The notes beneath the pieces are model-generated. The model was not told the origin of the DNA. It searched no databases and saw only the letters and a program-made list of their open reading frames with translations. A stretch of 64,000 nucleotides of DNA from Chrysopilus asiliformis (lineage: Eukaryota > Arthropoda > Insecta > Diptera > Rhagionidae). The stretch is taken from positions 41,940,184-42,004,183 of the forward strand of contig OZ035961.1 in assembly GCA_964034945.1 (NCBI GenBank), in the 5' to 3' direction. Below, piece by piece: positions 23,301 to 34,318 of this stretch; position 1 is the stretch's first letter, and the number at the start of each line of letters is the position of its first letter. The position numbers and the translations under genes were made by a program.

Positions 23301-26300
23301 GAAATTAAGAATTTTTCATCTTCCAAGACCTAAATGGTTCCTGGGATTAGTTTCTTTTTTTCGACACTATATGAGAATCTTATAGGAGTATATAAGATTT
23401 AGTATACCGTTTATAACGCATCGAATCATTACAAAAATAAACTACATCATGGTGTTTGGGATGACAAGCGATTTTAATCGTCGACTGTCCGTCCGTTAAT
23501 ACTATAACTTTCGAAAGGATTGAGCTAGAGACTTGAAATTTTGTACAGTTGCGTTTCTCATAAATAGCAAGGATAAGTACTTGAACGGCAAAATCGGACC
23601 ATTCCTTTCCTCCTCTCCCATATAATTGAAATAGTTTTTTTGCCATCGAAAACGATGTATCGTATCTAAAAATTTATAAAGGCAAAATGTGTTTAGAATA
23701 TGCTTTTACATAATTCTTTACTATACCAAAATCCCATTGGACTTTGGACTTCCTCTTTCCCCATTGGACTTCCTCCCTTCCCATTGAACTTCCTCCCTTC
23801 CCATTGGACTTCCTCCCTTCCCATTGGACTTCCTCCCTTCCCATTGGACTTCCTCCCTTCCCATTGGACTTCCTCCCTTCCCATTGGACTTCCTCCCTTC
23901 CTTATACAAATCGAATTCTTTTAAATCGAAATTCGCTCTGTCCTCATATAGGGTATTTAACGCTTGCTCCCTGGCAAATGTAATTTTTCTTATGTTTCAA
24001 ATATGTTACAATAATTGATATTTTTACTGTTATCAGTTCGATTTCATTGCACAATCTCATAGATTTCAAACAGTATCATCCTTGAACTAAAAAACTGTAG
24101 TGTGATGTAAAGCAGATCATAGCATTTTGTATTGTTTATAATTTTAATTGACCTAAGGTTTCTCTCATCTTATATTGCATCGGGAAGCAAACAAATACGC
24201 AATTAATTGGTTTGCTAAAAGACCGATGACGCAGTTCTTCCGTTAAAATAAAAAAATAGAAATCTAGTTTGACTTGATTTTGCTTTGCTCCAGAGAATTT
24301 TTTGTCTTTCAAGCATTTCCTCTCGAAGGAGTCATAAAACATTTGAATCAAAGGCTTGTTGAAGATTTTTTGGACGATGCCATTGAGGTTAACAACCCTT
24401 TAACCGGCGAAGTTGTTTTCTCGGTCATTGCTTACGTATTCTTCCACTTTTAAGAGTTCTTCCATGGACCGATTGATTCCTTTTTATATTTTTTTCAAAA
24501 TCTCCCTTCAACCTAAGTTGTGAAGATGCACGAGCTGATTTTGTAAACATAACACAATAGAAGCCTTATGCATTCGATTTGGTGGAAGAAGTTATTAAAA
24601 AGGGATTCGTAGTCCGTTTTTATACCCGTATGGTGAAACCAAAGGGTATATTAGATTTGCCTTACCGTTTGTAACGCCAAGATCCCGTCATCGCACAAAA
24701 AAATGAATTACACCAGTGTGTTTAGAATGATGAAAAAAGTTGAATTTAGCATGTCCGTCCGTCTGTCCGTCTGTCCGTCTGTCTGTCCGTCTGTCCGTCT
24801 GTCTGTGGCGCGGATTGCGGGCGCACGGATTGAGCTAGAGACTTGAAATTTTGCGCAGATCCGTTTTTCTTAAAATGCGAGGCTAAGTTCGTTAATGGGC
24901 GAAAATGGACCATTATACGAATGAAAACGTTTTTTGCGAATATCTCAAAAACGGTGTATCTTATCAAAAAAGTCCAAGAACAAAAGTTATTTAGGATATG
25001 ATTCTACATAAAACTCCCATACATCAAAATCCAATTGGAATAAATTAAAAAAAAATCTTATTGGAAAGTTTGACTTCAAAGTGGAATTTTGGTACAACTG
25101 TTCGAATTTTGATACGAATATCACCATACGGGTCTCCAATGATTGCCAGATTGGCAATTATAGCTTTTGTTATGTTCTTGTTTATTAAAGGTTTTAATCA
25201 AGATTTTTATAGGGTAAGTTCGTTCAAACTGAAGCGTTCATGAACCGAAATTTCACTTTAGTTAGTTTTGTCCAGCAGCGGGGTTACTAGTTGCGTTATA
25301 GTAGAATGAACAAATTTTACAAAAGTAATATTTGGGAAACAATGATAACGATACAAATTCAGCAGAGGTAAGGGAAAAGACACTACCTGGTAAAAAAGTT
25401 CTTCCATATAAAGATATTTCGTTAAACGCTCTAATGGCACTCAGGACACCGAGAAAAAGTTTGTTATAAAATTAAAATTAAAAACACAAAAAATTCAAAA
25501 AACAATGACTGAATACTTAAAAAAGTCTTGAAAAATTATTTCCTATTTTTGGGTTTCTACACTCGACGCAGAATTTTTTCTACATTCGATGCAGTGAACA
25601 TTCCGATGGAATGAACAACAATGTTTTCACAATAACTGTAGTTTTAACTTGACTCTGCACGTTTAATCGTCAGCCTTTCTTTAAAAAATTTTATATTTTA
25701 ATATATTTTTTTTTCCGGGCTTTTTTTAAGTTTGTCGGGGTCTATGATCGGTCCTAAACTAGGGTTTTTCGTTCATGAGTCGTTTCATAAAACTTTTAGC
25801 CACCATTAAATCGAGTTTGCAAGCTCTTATTGCTTGAATTTCGCGCGCTAATTCGAAATTTCGTAAAAACCATCATTAGTTTTCTAAAGATGTTTGTAAA
25901 AATGAGGACGTAAACTTAGATTAGCTACTGTGATTTAAAAACTACGAAAAATATGCAGTTTATTTGTTAGTTTTACACAAATTTAGGTTTTGTTATTAAA
26001 TATGCGCAAAAGCCGATTGTTAAGTTACTGGTTTTATTGTTTGAAGATTAGAATTAAATTTCAAATATTTTTTTTTGAATTCTAAACTGGATTCTAATGT
26101 AAAGTTTTGTGTATAAAAAATGTGTAAAAATTACATTCAATATAAGTTGCATGTTGTGAATAAAGCCATAAATTATGTCTTTTGCTAGTTTTTGCATATT
26201 TTTTTTTCAAAGGGCTGTGATCTTTTCCTAGAGAGTTTTTCGTGATCTTAGATTGATAATGTCGATGAAAGTATTCCGGAAAAATCGATCGTGTTAGCAT

Positions 26301-28946
26301 AAGGCAAATAGTTTGTAATTTTCTGGAGTTTTTTTTTAATTTGTATCCCGTTTATGGACTGATTTTCGATTGGTTTTTTTGTTTTCTGTACATAATGTTA
26401 ATTCAAAAGATTTAGGAGTTTAAAATTAATTAGAAATTCATTTAAAAGAAAAAGTTTTTTCTTCTTTGAGAAAGTTTCCGTCTGGAATAAATCTGTGAAG
26501 ATTTTAAGTTTCTGGAAGTATTTTGACACTTTCAGACCTTCTTTGAAGTTGTTGCTGTTTTTCTTGATATATTTTAAATTTTGTCACTAAATTGAATTTT
26601 ACAATATTACGGTGAGAGGGAGGGAGAGGAAGTCAAAAAATATTTTTTTGTGACAAGGAATTACCTATAAGAAAATGTTCAATATCATTTCAATCTGTTA
26701 AGCCGTTGCAAATTTTTAAAGTTTTTGTGATTTCGAATTTTCGCTGACTTTGACCCCCTCCCCTCCGCCGACCGGACGGTATTCTACCAAACAAAAAAAT
26801 ACGGGTAATTTTTTTAGATCCCTAACAATATCCAATCGAGCAAAGTTAAGAAATCGAACTTAACTGTAAACGAGAGTATGAGTTGAGGTGGAGTTCACCT
26901 AAAATTAAAAATGTAGGCAATATTATTTCCTTTAATTTTGATTATATGCATTTTTCCTCACAAGCGCAGTGTTCGAGAAATTTGTATTTAAGAAAAATTG
27001 TATGGGAGGTAACCGTTGTAGCTAGCGGTACTTTCCCAAAAGTTGATAGAAAACTACGATTTCGGTAAAACTTCGTGTTGATCAGAGAGTTTGAAAATGA
27101 ATTGAATGTTTTTGTTCGACCAAGCGACATGCTCCGCTGCTCGTGTGCGCTGCCAACCGCATGCATATCTACTGCTTTGGGGGATTATTTTTCAAAGCTG
27201 AGTTGTTAGAGAAAAACAGTCTTTATATAATTTGTTTATGGTTGAGTTGTTAGAAAAAAACAGTCTTAATATAATTTGTTTATGCTTCCGGTTAACGGAT
27301 TTCCAAATCAGGACCAAACTTCTCTGTAAAATTTCATGGCTAGCTCTGGTATTTTTTGCGAAATCTTGTAGAAAGATGAAACCGAAAATTGATACCAAAG
27401 GAAATTTAAACAAATCTTTATGTAGAGTGGCTAGATTAAATCTATCTAAAAACTAGTCCCTCTAGTCCTAAAATTAGTTTCTCTACTAATTTTATGAAGA
27501 GTAATGTTGTAACATCGTGGATAACAACATCGATACCTCGATATATCGGCCTGTTCAACATCGAGGTTAAAACTCGATATTTTTCAACGATACCTCGATG
27601 TTTTGCAAACATCGAGGTATCGTTGGCATCCCTACTACTACCCAGCACCCAAAACAGACTGGATACGAAAATTTCCGAGACAATTTCATTTAAATTCAGA
27701 ACACGTTTTAAAAATTCCGCTATCGGAACTTTTGGTGTGTGAAACAGAAAAAGGAGGCTTTCAAAGCTCGCTTCACTAAAAATGTCTTTAAATTTTCAGT
27801 ATCTTAAAAAATATCGCTGAAAGAAATTTTTACAAAGGCTTTAATTTTTAAGCGTGTGATTTTTTCAAATCAAAAGTTAAATTTTAGCTTTGCGTATAAG
27901 AACATTATGTGAAGATTACATTTTTTTCTAATTTCAAAATCTGGTATTTGAAAAAAAAAATCCGTTATCAAAATATTTTTAACCTTTAATTGATGAGGTG
28001 GGTCCAGTGGACTCACATTGACTTTTCTCTCGATGCTATCTCTCATGTTTTCAGCACAGTGACTCTGAAATCTTCAGTACCTTCATACAGTATGGTGTTG
28101 CATGCCGAGTTAAAAGCACGGATTTGGTATGTGATTAGAACGTAGTGAACGTGGACCCCACCTCATCATTTACGCATATTTCCACCTCATAAATTAAGGG
28201 TTAATAAATTTTAATTAAACCGGTTATCGTCTAATTTTAATTGTTGAAACTTTTTTGTCTACATTTACAAAAAATAATTATCTGCGTTTACTCTGGTTTT
28301 TTGCCGCTCGGAAAAGTTTACGTTAAACCGGACAGCCCGTATTTCCTTATCGCTCCAACAAATTCTAGACCATGTGGGGACAATATTTTTTTTTTAAATT
28401 CCACGTTGCACAAATGATTGGCAGTCGCCAGTTTTATTTCTAGTTCTCGTTTTATCTTAGTCTAGAAAAAATGATAGTCAGAGCCAAATGAAACTACAAG
28501 TGGACATCATAGCACAGCATGAGCATAAAAACAGATCCACCAGCTCTAGCTAAAGTGGGCCATTAAAGATTGGTGGTACCCCGTACGTTTGCCATTCAAT
28601 ATCGAATCAAGTTTCCTTGAACTAAATGAAAGCGAAAATGCTGTGCGGATTCCCGCCAAAGAGAATGAAAGTTTTATAGGCAAAAACGTGGCTTCTAATA
28701 CTTGTTAACATCCATCCCGTAGATATCTATGGATACACACTCTCTATATTTGATAAGTTCTAGTATAGAATTTGCAAAGAAAAACGAAAAAGAAGACGAT
28801 TGTGTCGTCACAATGACGACATTGCCTATTCAGAGGTGTTCGCACTTACAATTCCGCTTCGTCAAAACTCTTTTCACCGGTTCAGCGTTGATGGTGCCTT
28901 GACTCGATGTCAAAATCTTTCCAATTTTCTTCAATGAACCAGACAT
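17326..28946 (-). CDS. Idh: Isocitrate dehydrogenase [NADP], mitochondrial
   Basis: Seven exons: 28946-28850, 18899-18784, 18690-18546, 18486-18268, 18202-17983, 17922-17671 and 17611-17326; all phases agree, total 444 aa (human IDH2 452). It converts isocitrate to 2-oxoglutarate and makes NADPH. Substrate-binding [18 protein letters not shown] and the catalytic Arg in GRHAHGDQY are intact, as are [13 protein letters not shown] (metal-binding Asp) and [10 protein letters not shown]. The first exon lies 9,950 bp from the second; it has a GTAAGT donor, and splicing gives [16 protein letters not shown], the usual junction of presequence and mature enzyme. The presequence is [16 protein letters not shown] and on. 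Intron 1 is full of repeats. An alternative, closer first exon for a cytosolic form was not seen but cannot be excluded. Minus-strand AATAAA at 17304-17299 fits the poly(A) signal. Confidence 0.93.
19489..20575 (+). mobile_element. Helentron/DINE-like elements, head-to-tail dimer
   Basis: Two copies in direct orientation with no spacer: copy 2 at 19489-19998 and copy 3 at about 19999-20575. Both start ATACCCGTATGGTGAAACCA and end with ATTGCCAGATTGG plus TAGCTTTTGTTATGTTT (the first copy reads GCCAGATTGGTAATTATAGC). Each has a (GTCY)n tract, longer in copy 3, then GGCGCGGATTGCGGGCGCAC and the AGAGACTTGAAA core. No coding capacity. Confidence 0.7.
21130..21800 (+). pseudogene. Nup37-like WD-repeat pseudogene inside Idh intron 1
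   Basis: Translated pieces match nucleoporin Nup37: [20 protein letters not shown], then across an in-frame 51-nt GT-AG gap (21343-21393) [20 protein letters not shown] and VSEDHTC. After this the frame is broken (stop at 21497), although VIIWDLRKS can be read in a shifted frame. A further shifted piece ([14 protein letters not shown]) appears after 21580. Nup37 is part of the Nup107-160 nuclear pore scaffold. The copy is more GC-rich than its surroundings and retains intron-like gaps, so it is a decayed DNA-level duplicate rather than a processed copy. It lies on the strand opposite to Idh. Confidence 0.5.
22060..22200 (-). repeat. tRNA-derived SINE-like fragment
   Basis: On the minus strand GGTCCAGCGCAGTCCAAAAG is followed by GGTCGGTGGTTCAATTACCG, an A-box-like and B-box-like pair (GGTTCAATTAC) with SINE spacing. 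The B-box is imperfect and no 3' tail repeat is obvious. Confidence 0.4.
22200..23390. other. AT-rich intron sequence, nothing recognised
   Basis: Part of Idh intron 1. I see no exon, long inverted repeat or recognisable transposon end here. Confidence 0.5.
23390..23998 (+). mobile_element. Second repeat family (GTCCGTCCG-type) carrying a minisatellite
   Basis: The unit has GTCCGTCCG at about 23485, then AAGGATTGAGCTAGAGACTT and GAAATTTTGTACAGTTGCG, as in the fragments near 4440-4560 and 34060-34210 (minus). It closes with CCCTGGCAAATGTAATTTTT and CTTATGTTT, a diverged form of the 3' end shared with the Helentron-like family. The 20-bp minisatellite at 23744-23900 sits inside it. Confidence 0.5.
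23744..23900. repeat. 20-bp minisatellite
   Basis: Seven exact-length tandem units of CCATTGGACTTCCTCCCTTC from 23761 to 23900 (one unit has a G-to-A change), plus a degenerate partial unit before. Because 20 is not a multiple of 3 and no unit contains a stop, most reading frames stay open; the resulting [24 protein letters not shown] peptides are artefacts. Confidence 0.95.
24616..25177 (+). mobile_element. Helentron/DINE-like element, copy 4
   Basis: Complete copy: TTTTTATACCCGTATGGTGA start, TATACCC...GGGTATA stem at the 5' end, (GTCY)n tract at 24755-24806, GCGGATTGCGGGCGCACGGA, AGAGACTTGAAATTTTGCGC core, internal TCACCATACGGGT near the 3' end and the ATTGCCAGATTGGCAAT hairpin before TATAGCTTTTGTTATGTT. 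Confidence 0.7.
25178..27982. other. Repeat-rich intron sequence, no exon seen
   Basis: Still within Idh intron 1. 26880-27470 contains fragments of the family also present at 15790-16230, 52190-52290 and elsewhere (TTCCGGTTAACGGATTTCC, and GGGGGATTATTTTTCAAAG). A perfect hairpin at 27585-27625 is listed separately. No coding evidence. Confidence 0.5.
27585..27625. repeat. Perfect 19-bp hairpin
   Basis: CAACGATACCTCGATGTTT is followed by TGC and then its exact reverse complement AAACATCGAGGTATCGTTG. Several further ATCGATACCTCGAT-like words lie just upstream (27520-27575), suggesting the end of a foldback element. Confidence 0.8.
27983..28200. mobile_element. piggyBac-type MITE (TTAA target)
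   Basis: 218 bp flanked by TTAA on both sides (27979-27982, 28201-28204). The left end is CCTTTAATTGATGAGGTGGG and the right end reverse-complements to CCCTTAATTTATGAGGTGG. A TTAA duplication with ends starting CC(C) is typical of piggyBac-family elements. A second inner pair (GATGAGGTGGGTCCA / TGGACCCCACCTCATC) is also present. Confidence 0.65.
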
Positions 28947-29424
28947 TTTTACCGTTACTAGATCACACTTTAAGATTAATCGCAAAACAAAAAAAAATAT
29001 TTCTTAAAAATTCTCAAACAAAAGACGTTCGAGGAAATTAAACTCTAACAAAAATTAATTTGATTAAAATCGACTCGCGTACGTGTCTGAATCGAATGAA
29101 ACGACGAGATCAACTACAAAAAGCCTGATAGAATTATAAATTTACCAAGGGGCATGCGTTCTCCTTCTATTATGAACGTATAATCCAAAATTGAACAGTG
29201 CTTAAACACGAAAAACGGGGCATATATTGTACATCCACTTCCACATGAATTCGGTGCGCTGACACTCTCTTGTTCCATAGTGGAACAAATCTCAGTATTT
29301 TCAAATTACTGAATAGCTGAATTTAGAGAATTTGAAGGTTATATATTTAGATTTTTGCATTAACCGATAGAGTTAGTATAATTTACAAGTTTGTTATCAA
29401 TTTGGCGTCTTCTAATAAACTTAA

Positions 29425-29727
29425 ATGATTGCAGGAATTTATCAGGGATTGGTAGAAAAAATGGTTTTTTCGCAAATTAAGCGATTAACTTCCGACAGCA
29501 AGGAGCATTTTGACCGCGTAACGTGGCACTCAAAAAAACAAGAAATTATGGTAATTTGTCTGCTCGATTCAAGCGTTCTGGTATCCGTTCTTCTGTCACC
29601 ACCCACTTTTAGAATAATTAAAAATTCAGACGTGCTTTTTCATGCATTCAGATCAAATGTTTTAATTTTTATTAGCAATCTAAAGTTAAATGTTTCCAAG
29701 AATGTATGGTTTATTGAAGACAGCTAA
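29425..29727 (+). CDS. Uncharacterised ORF near the Idh promoter
   Basis: ATG-initiated, 100 codons, containing LVEKMVFSQIKRLTSDSKEH and VTWHSKKQEIMVICLLDSSV, then a hydrophobic C-terminal part. I recognise no family. It starts 478 bp from the Idh ATG in the opposite direction, which fits a divergent small gene, but a random frame or repeat-derived ORF is at least as likely. Confidence 0.2.
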   Translation: MIAGIYQGLVEKMVFSQIKRLTSDSKEHFDRVTWHSKKQEIMVICLLDSSVLVSVLLSPPTFRIIKNSDVLFHAFRSNVLIFISNLKLNVSKNVWFIEDS

Positions 29728-30385
29728 TTTTTTGGCAAATTATGTATATTTGTTCGGGCTCGACAATATTTTCAGCACACATTTCTAATATATCACGTTT
29801 CTAATAAATTTATGAAATTCTTAATGTATTTGTATTTGGCGAGCTTGTTTTCTTCTATCGTAATCATGCCTCAACTATTAGTGATGTTGATTTAAATAAT
29901 TTGAAGGTGTAAAAAACAAGTTTAAATTAGATATTCAAATCTAGAACTATAACTACGACATTATCTATTTTGAATATGGTGAAAAAGCGACGTAGAAATA
30001 TTAATTATAATGCGGAAGCAATTCGCCTACTGCAATTTTAATAGTTGTGAAAGTTAACTATTATTAATTACAAGCAAATTATTCATAATAGATATAGATA
30101 TCCAAGTAAAATGTACACGGGTTTAAGAACATTAAAGTTAACATTCAATTTACGCATCTAATTTCAGATAAAGACAGCGACGTCGTAAATTAAAGCTAAT
30201 GCTTTTGACATGAACACAAAGATCGAGCAATCACCATTATTACTATAATTTTTATACCGTCAATGAATGTCCAATGGTGGCGTAACTCTAAGTTTTGGGC
30301 TCTCCGGATAAATATTCTTGGAACCAACTAAAAATTAACGTTTCTTTAGAAGATTGGAAATTTGAAGACTTTTTATTATAAACTT

Positions 30386-31488
30386 GCATATCCGTCGTTG
30401 CCGGGTTAAAGTTTTTTGCATAACTTCCGAGATCAGCGACCTCGAAAATCTCCTAATGGCAGTTTTCCCAAGGAACAAATGGAAAAAGGATATTTTTTTG
30501 TGTGATTGTTAAGCGCCTGCCGTTTTAAATTTTGAAATTGCAAAGCCAGATTCGTTATCAGCGACCTCGAAAACTCTCTAATGCCAGAGAAAAATGGGAA
30601 AAAGGATATTTGTGTTATCCCACCAGGACCTTCCGTTTCGGTTTTTGAAAGTTTAACACCAGATAGATCTGGAAGCATCGCAGTGCCTAGGCTTTCTGAT
30701 GGGACGCTGCAAAAAATATTTCACACCAATCGACGTGCTCAGCATCTACAAGACCTACATTCGACCGAGACTTGTGTATAATTTACACATTTGGGCTGGA
30801 TCACCAAAAACTGTTCTGCAACTGCTGGACCGATATCAAAAACGTGAGATCCGACTGATTGAAGACAAATCTTTGACAGATTCATTATCGTCTCTTGAGC
30901 ATCGTCGCTCTGTTGGGAAACTCAGCATAGATATTTCCATGGGAAATTTCCCACCGAAATTTCCCAACTTATTCCTCCACGGTATGTTTTCCCTAGACCC
31001 CCTGTCGGGCAGCTGCACGTGCACACGACTTCTTCCTTGAGCCTTCCCGCTTTTGTACAGTAAAGTTTAGGAATACCTTCATTACGCGAACAACAAGACT
31101 TTGGAACGATTTACTATCCGATTCGGACAATAACCCGCAGAAGTTCAAGGAGAACATAAACCGACATCTTCTTTCGTTCTTCCGACTATCCTGAGCTGTG
31201 CTTCGGGATTAAAGGGTCTTCCCCTAATTTCTGGCTGAAACTATAAAAAAAAATTAAAAAAAGATACGTGATCAGCGATCCCGAAAATTCTCGAGTAAGA
31301 TTTCTCAGCATCCTAACTGACAAAATCAATGTTTTAAACCACCAACCCCCGTTTACCCCTTTAGCGGTGGAATTTTCAAAAAAAAAAAAATGATGGATAG
31401 AACATGCAGTGAAAATTTCAGATTTCTAGCTCCAGGGGTTTGGGCTCGGCGTGAGTCAGTCAGTCAGGACAAGCAATTTTAGATATAT
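30386..31488 (-). mobile_element. Helitron-like element containing a LINE fragment
   Basis: On the minus strand the 5' part reads ATCTATATATCTAAAATTGC then TTGTCCTGACTGACTGACTC and AGCTAGAAATCTGAAATTTT, a Helitron-like leader. The 3' part ends in a CCCGGCAACGACGG hairpin followed by ATATGCAAG (the other Helitrons here have GGGTATGCAAGCTAGT; this copy has lost the CTAG). The LINE piece at 30690-31245 lies between them. Confidence 0.5.
30690..31245 (+). pseudogene. Non-LTR retrotransposon reverse transcriptase, C-terminal fragment
   Basis: Reads GRCKKYFTPIDVLSIYKTYI, RPRLVYNLHIWAGSPKTVLQ, LLDRYQKREIRLI and SLSSLEHRRSVGKLSI in one frame, then a frameshift; TTRLWNDL-type sequence follows in another frame. 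This is the region after the reverse transcriptase domain in Jockey/CR1-group LINE ORF2. The clade cannot be settled. The element ends near CTGGCTGAAACTATAAAAAA. Confidence 0.75.
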
Positions 31489-31569
31489 AGATTAAAGAAG
31501 CCGCATGGTGAATTTTTTCAATTGAAATGAGATGGTCTTCAGTATTCTACAGGTTTTTGAGAACCTTCA

Positions 31570-31596
31570 TCATACTAATATATAAAAATGAGTTGG

Positions 31597-31647
<51 letters not shown>

Positions 31648-31938
31648 ATGTCTGTTCCTCTTTCACGCAAAAACGGCTGAACCGATTGACTTGAAATTTG
31701 GCATGAGTGTCTGTGGTAGTTCTGGTTCCAACATAGGCATTCGGAAAAATAGCGCGAGGGGTGGGGGGGAGTAAGGAGAGGGTTCCAAAGTGATTTCGAA
31801 ACTTAGTTTTTGCGCTATGTTACTCTTTCGCGGGGAATCTACTGAACCGATTGACCTGAAGTTTAGCTCCAACATAGACTATCAAAAAAAAAAAAATTGA
31901 AAAAAAAATAACCCGGCAACGACGGGTATGCCAGCTAG
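31570..31938 (+). mobile_element. Non-autonomous Helitron with (GTCT)n tract
   Basis: Starts A|TCATACTAATATATAAAAAT and carries a (GTCT)n run of about 13 units from 31600. The core reads AACCGATTGACTTGAAATTT, and the element ends ACCCGGCAACGACGGGT (hairpin) ATGCCAGCTAG|T. 369 bp, both termini intact, no coding sequence. The cleanest Helitron copy in the window. Confidence 0.85.
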
Positions 31939-33895
31939 TTCTTAATAATAACAGTACGTAGTTTTTTTTTCAAATTTGTTATTTATTTTATATGAAACAT
32001 TATTACAGACATATTTTTTTGTTCTCTTCATCAATTATTTACTTCTGCACTTCCGTAGTAACACGAGCTACACACAGAATACGCAAATCATAAACAATGT
32101 AGAAGACCATACCTTTTTACGATCGATACGTTTTATTATCTACGCAGCCTCCGTTTACAACTCCATTAATGAACACGGAAGACTATACCTCTGAGTATTT
32201 TTTACGATTTTCCACATCTTTAAAAAGGTGGGGGATAAAGTTTTGTGCGTGATAATTTTTGTTAAACGTGTAAAAATTTTTCTGTCATTAAAAGCATTCT
32301 TAAAAAAAAATTATAATTTTCAAACAAAAACAAAAGCAAACAAAAAGTCTTGATTTTTTTTTCGATGATTTGAGAAATGTTTTCAAACATATAGAAGAAG
32401 TTAAACTTAATAATTTTGTGAGGTAAAAATCGAATTGAAAATTCAATAATTGCATTGAATTTAGACAAAATTAAAATACCAGGCTGATTTATTTCTTTCA
32501 AATATTTATTTTTATATCAAAAATTTTATGAACTACAAACACATTTGAAAGAAAATGTGGTGGAATAACAAGTAATCAATAACATATTTTATCTAAATAT
32601 AAAACATCATAAAATGATCGAACTCTGGTCAATAAAAAAGTATATTTTTATTTTAAAAAGACTGGAAAGGGGATAATGACGTCGATACCATCGAACAAGT
32701 TTTTGATTTAAATATAGACAAAGATCCGATAAATTAGCAAAAAAAAGTTTTAGGTATATCTTAGCACTTGAAACCAGTCAGTTACGATATAATTTACATG
32801 CCCGCCACCGTTTATTAATCACTATGCAAATTTTCGTATCTGGAAAATATTTAACTTTGAAATATAATGTTTGAAATGATTTAATGATTTATTAAATGGT
32901 TTACAAATATGTATTATAATCTCGCAAATTCTCTTACTGTTTTCCACATTCTATTATCAATGATATTCTTAGATATGTGTTTACACATCTTATCAAATTC
33001 ATTTATGAGAATTTTTTTCCTTGTCAGGTGATTCTATTTGTTAGCAATTGTATGTGAAAAATGAAAAACAATATTTTTTGGACGATTGAAATTGGCCTAG
33101 TTTTGTTTTGCTTCTCTTATTCCCGCTTAAGTTAGAGTTCAGATAAAATGTTTACCTTGAATTTTCCTAACACATTTTCAGCTGATAGGAAGAAAAATAC
33201 AGCTAAAGCTGAATAAATAAATGTTTGTAGATAAAAGCAAAAGTTTTGTGAAAGAGACATACGGGAGAAATAAACAGCTGACTTCAAAAGTTTGTTCAAT
33301 ATTTGTTCCCTTGAGTACTCGTATATGCCACTGCTACACGTTAGTTTTTATTAACTTTTCACTCATTTATAATTTTTAGACTTTTGATTTAGACTTTTAT
33401 AATTTTTAGACTTTTGACAGTTTTGTTAATGAAGACCAAAGGTGTTTTTTAAAACACAGAAATGGAATTGAAAGTGCGGCTGAAACTTGACTGCTGCTGA
33501 ATTAAAAAGTAAGCTTTTTCTAAGAAATTTTTAGCAACGAATCTTTGCTTATTTGCGTAATATAATTTTTTTCGTTTTAACCGTTTAGGAGACAAAACAC
33601 GGCAAAGTAAAAATTTTGTTTGTCTCCATATAAAATTGTATGGAGCGGTGAAAAACGAAAACCAAATCCGAAAATAATGACACAAAAAAGATCTTAAATT
33701 ATTTTTAAAAGATCTTAAATTTTTTTAGCAAAATTTTCTTTTAAACAATTCACTTGCATTACAAGCTATATAAATTGTTATTTTTTTCCAATATTGACTT
33801 ATGTAAATATACTTAGTTTTTTAATTTCCTTTTTATGAATTCAAGGTGTATTATTGATAAATTGAGGAACCCAATTTACAAAATCTCGGGCTAAG

Positions 33896-34031
33896 GGGCT
33901 GTTCATAAAATATGTCAAGCTAAATTTGGCTCTTTTCCATACTGTGACGCGGCCTGACTTTTCACTCCCCACGCCTCACACTTCGTCACGCTTAGACACC
34001 CCCAGGTGTGATGTATTCTATGGATAGCCCC
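33896..34031. mobile_element. Small MITE
   Basis: GGGCTGTTCATAAAATATGT at the left and, reverse-complemented, GGGGCTATCCATAGAATACA at the right, with TAAG on both sides. About 135 bp and non-coding. Confidence 0.45.
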
Positions 34032-34318
34032 TAAGACGTTTTGAATTTTTTCCTTTCCTTTTTTGGGGTGAATGGTCCAATTCTTCCAGTTCAAGAACTT
34101 AGCCTACCCATTTACGAGAAACATAACTATACCAAATTTGAAGTCTCTAGCTCAGTTCTTTCGAAAGTTATTGCATTCACGGACAGACAGACGGACGGAC
34201 ATGCGCAAATCAAAAACTTTTGTCATCTCCAAATACCCTGGTGTAGTTTATTCTTTTGTCCGATGATTGGTTCGACGAAATCTGTAAAAAAAATTATTAG
34301 CCACTATATTTAGCGGAA

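Noticed and set aside
23744..23900. CRISPR-like direct repeats
   Set aside because: Units are contiguous with no unique spacers and the DNA is eukaryotic; the same applies to the 122-bp satellite at 43685-44540.
23693..23983. Open frames on both strands encoding repetitive Gly/Lys/Glu- or Pro/Ser-rich peptides
   Set aside because: They are produced by the stop-free 20-bp minisatellite, which leaves most frames open; the unit is DNA-level repeat, not protein-coding.
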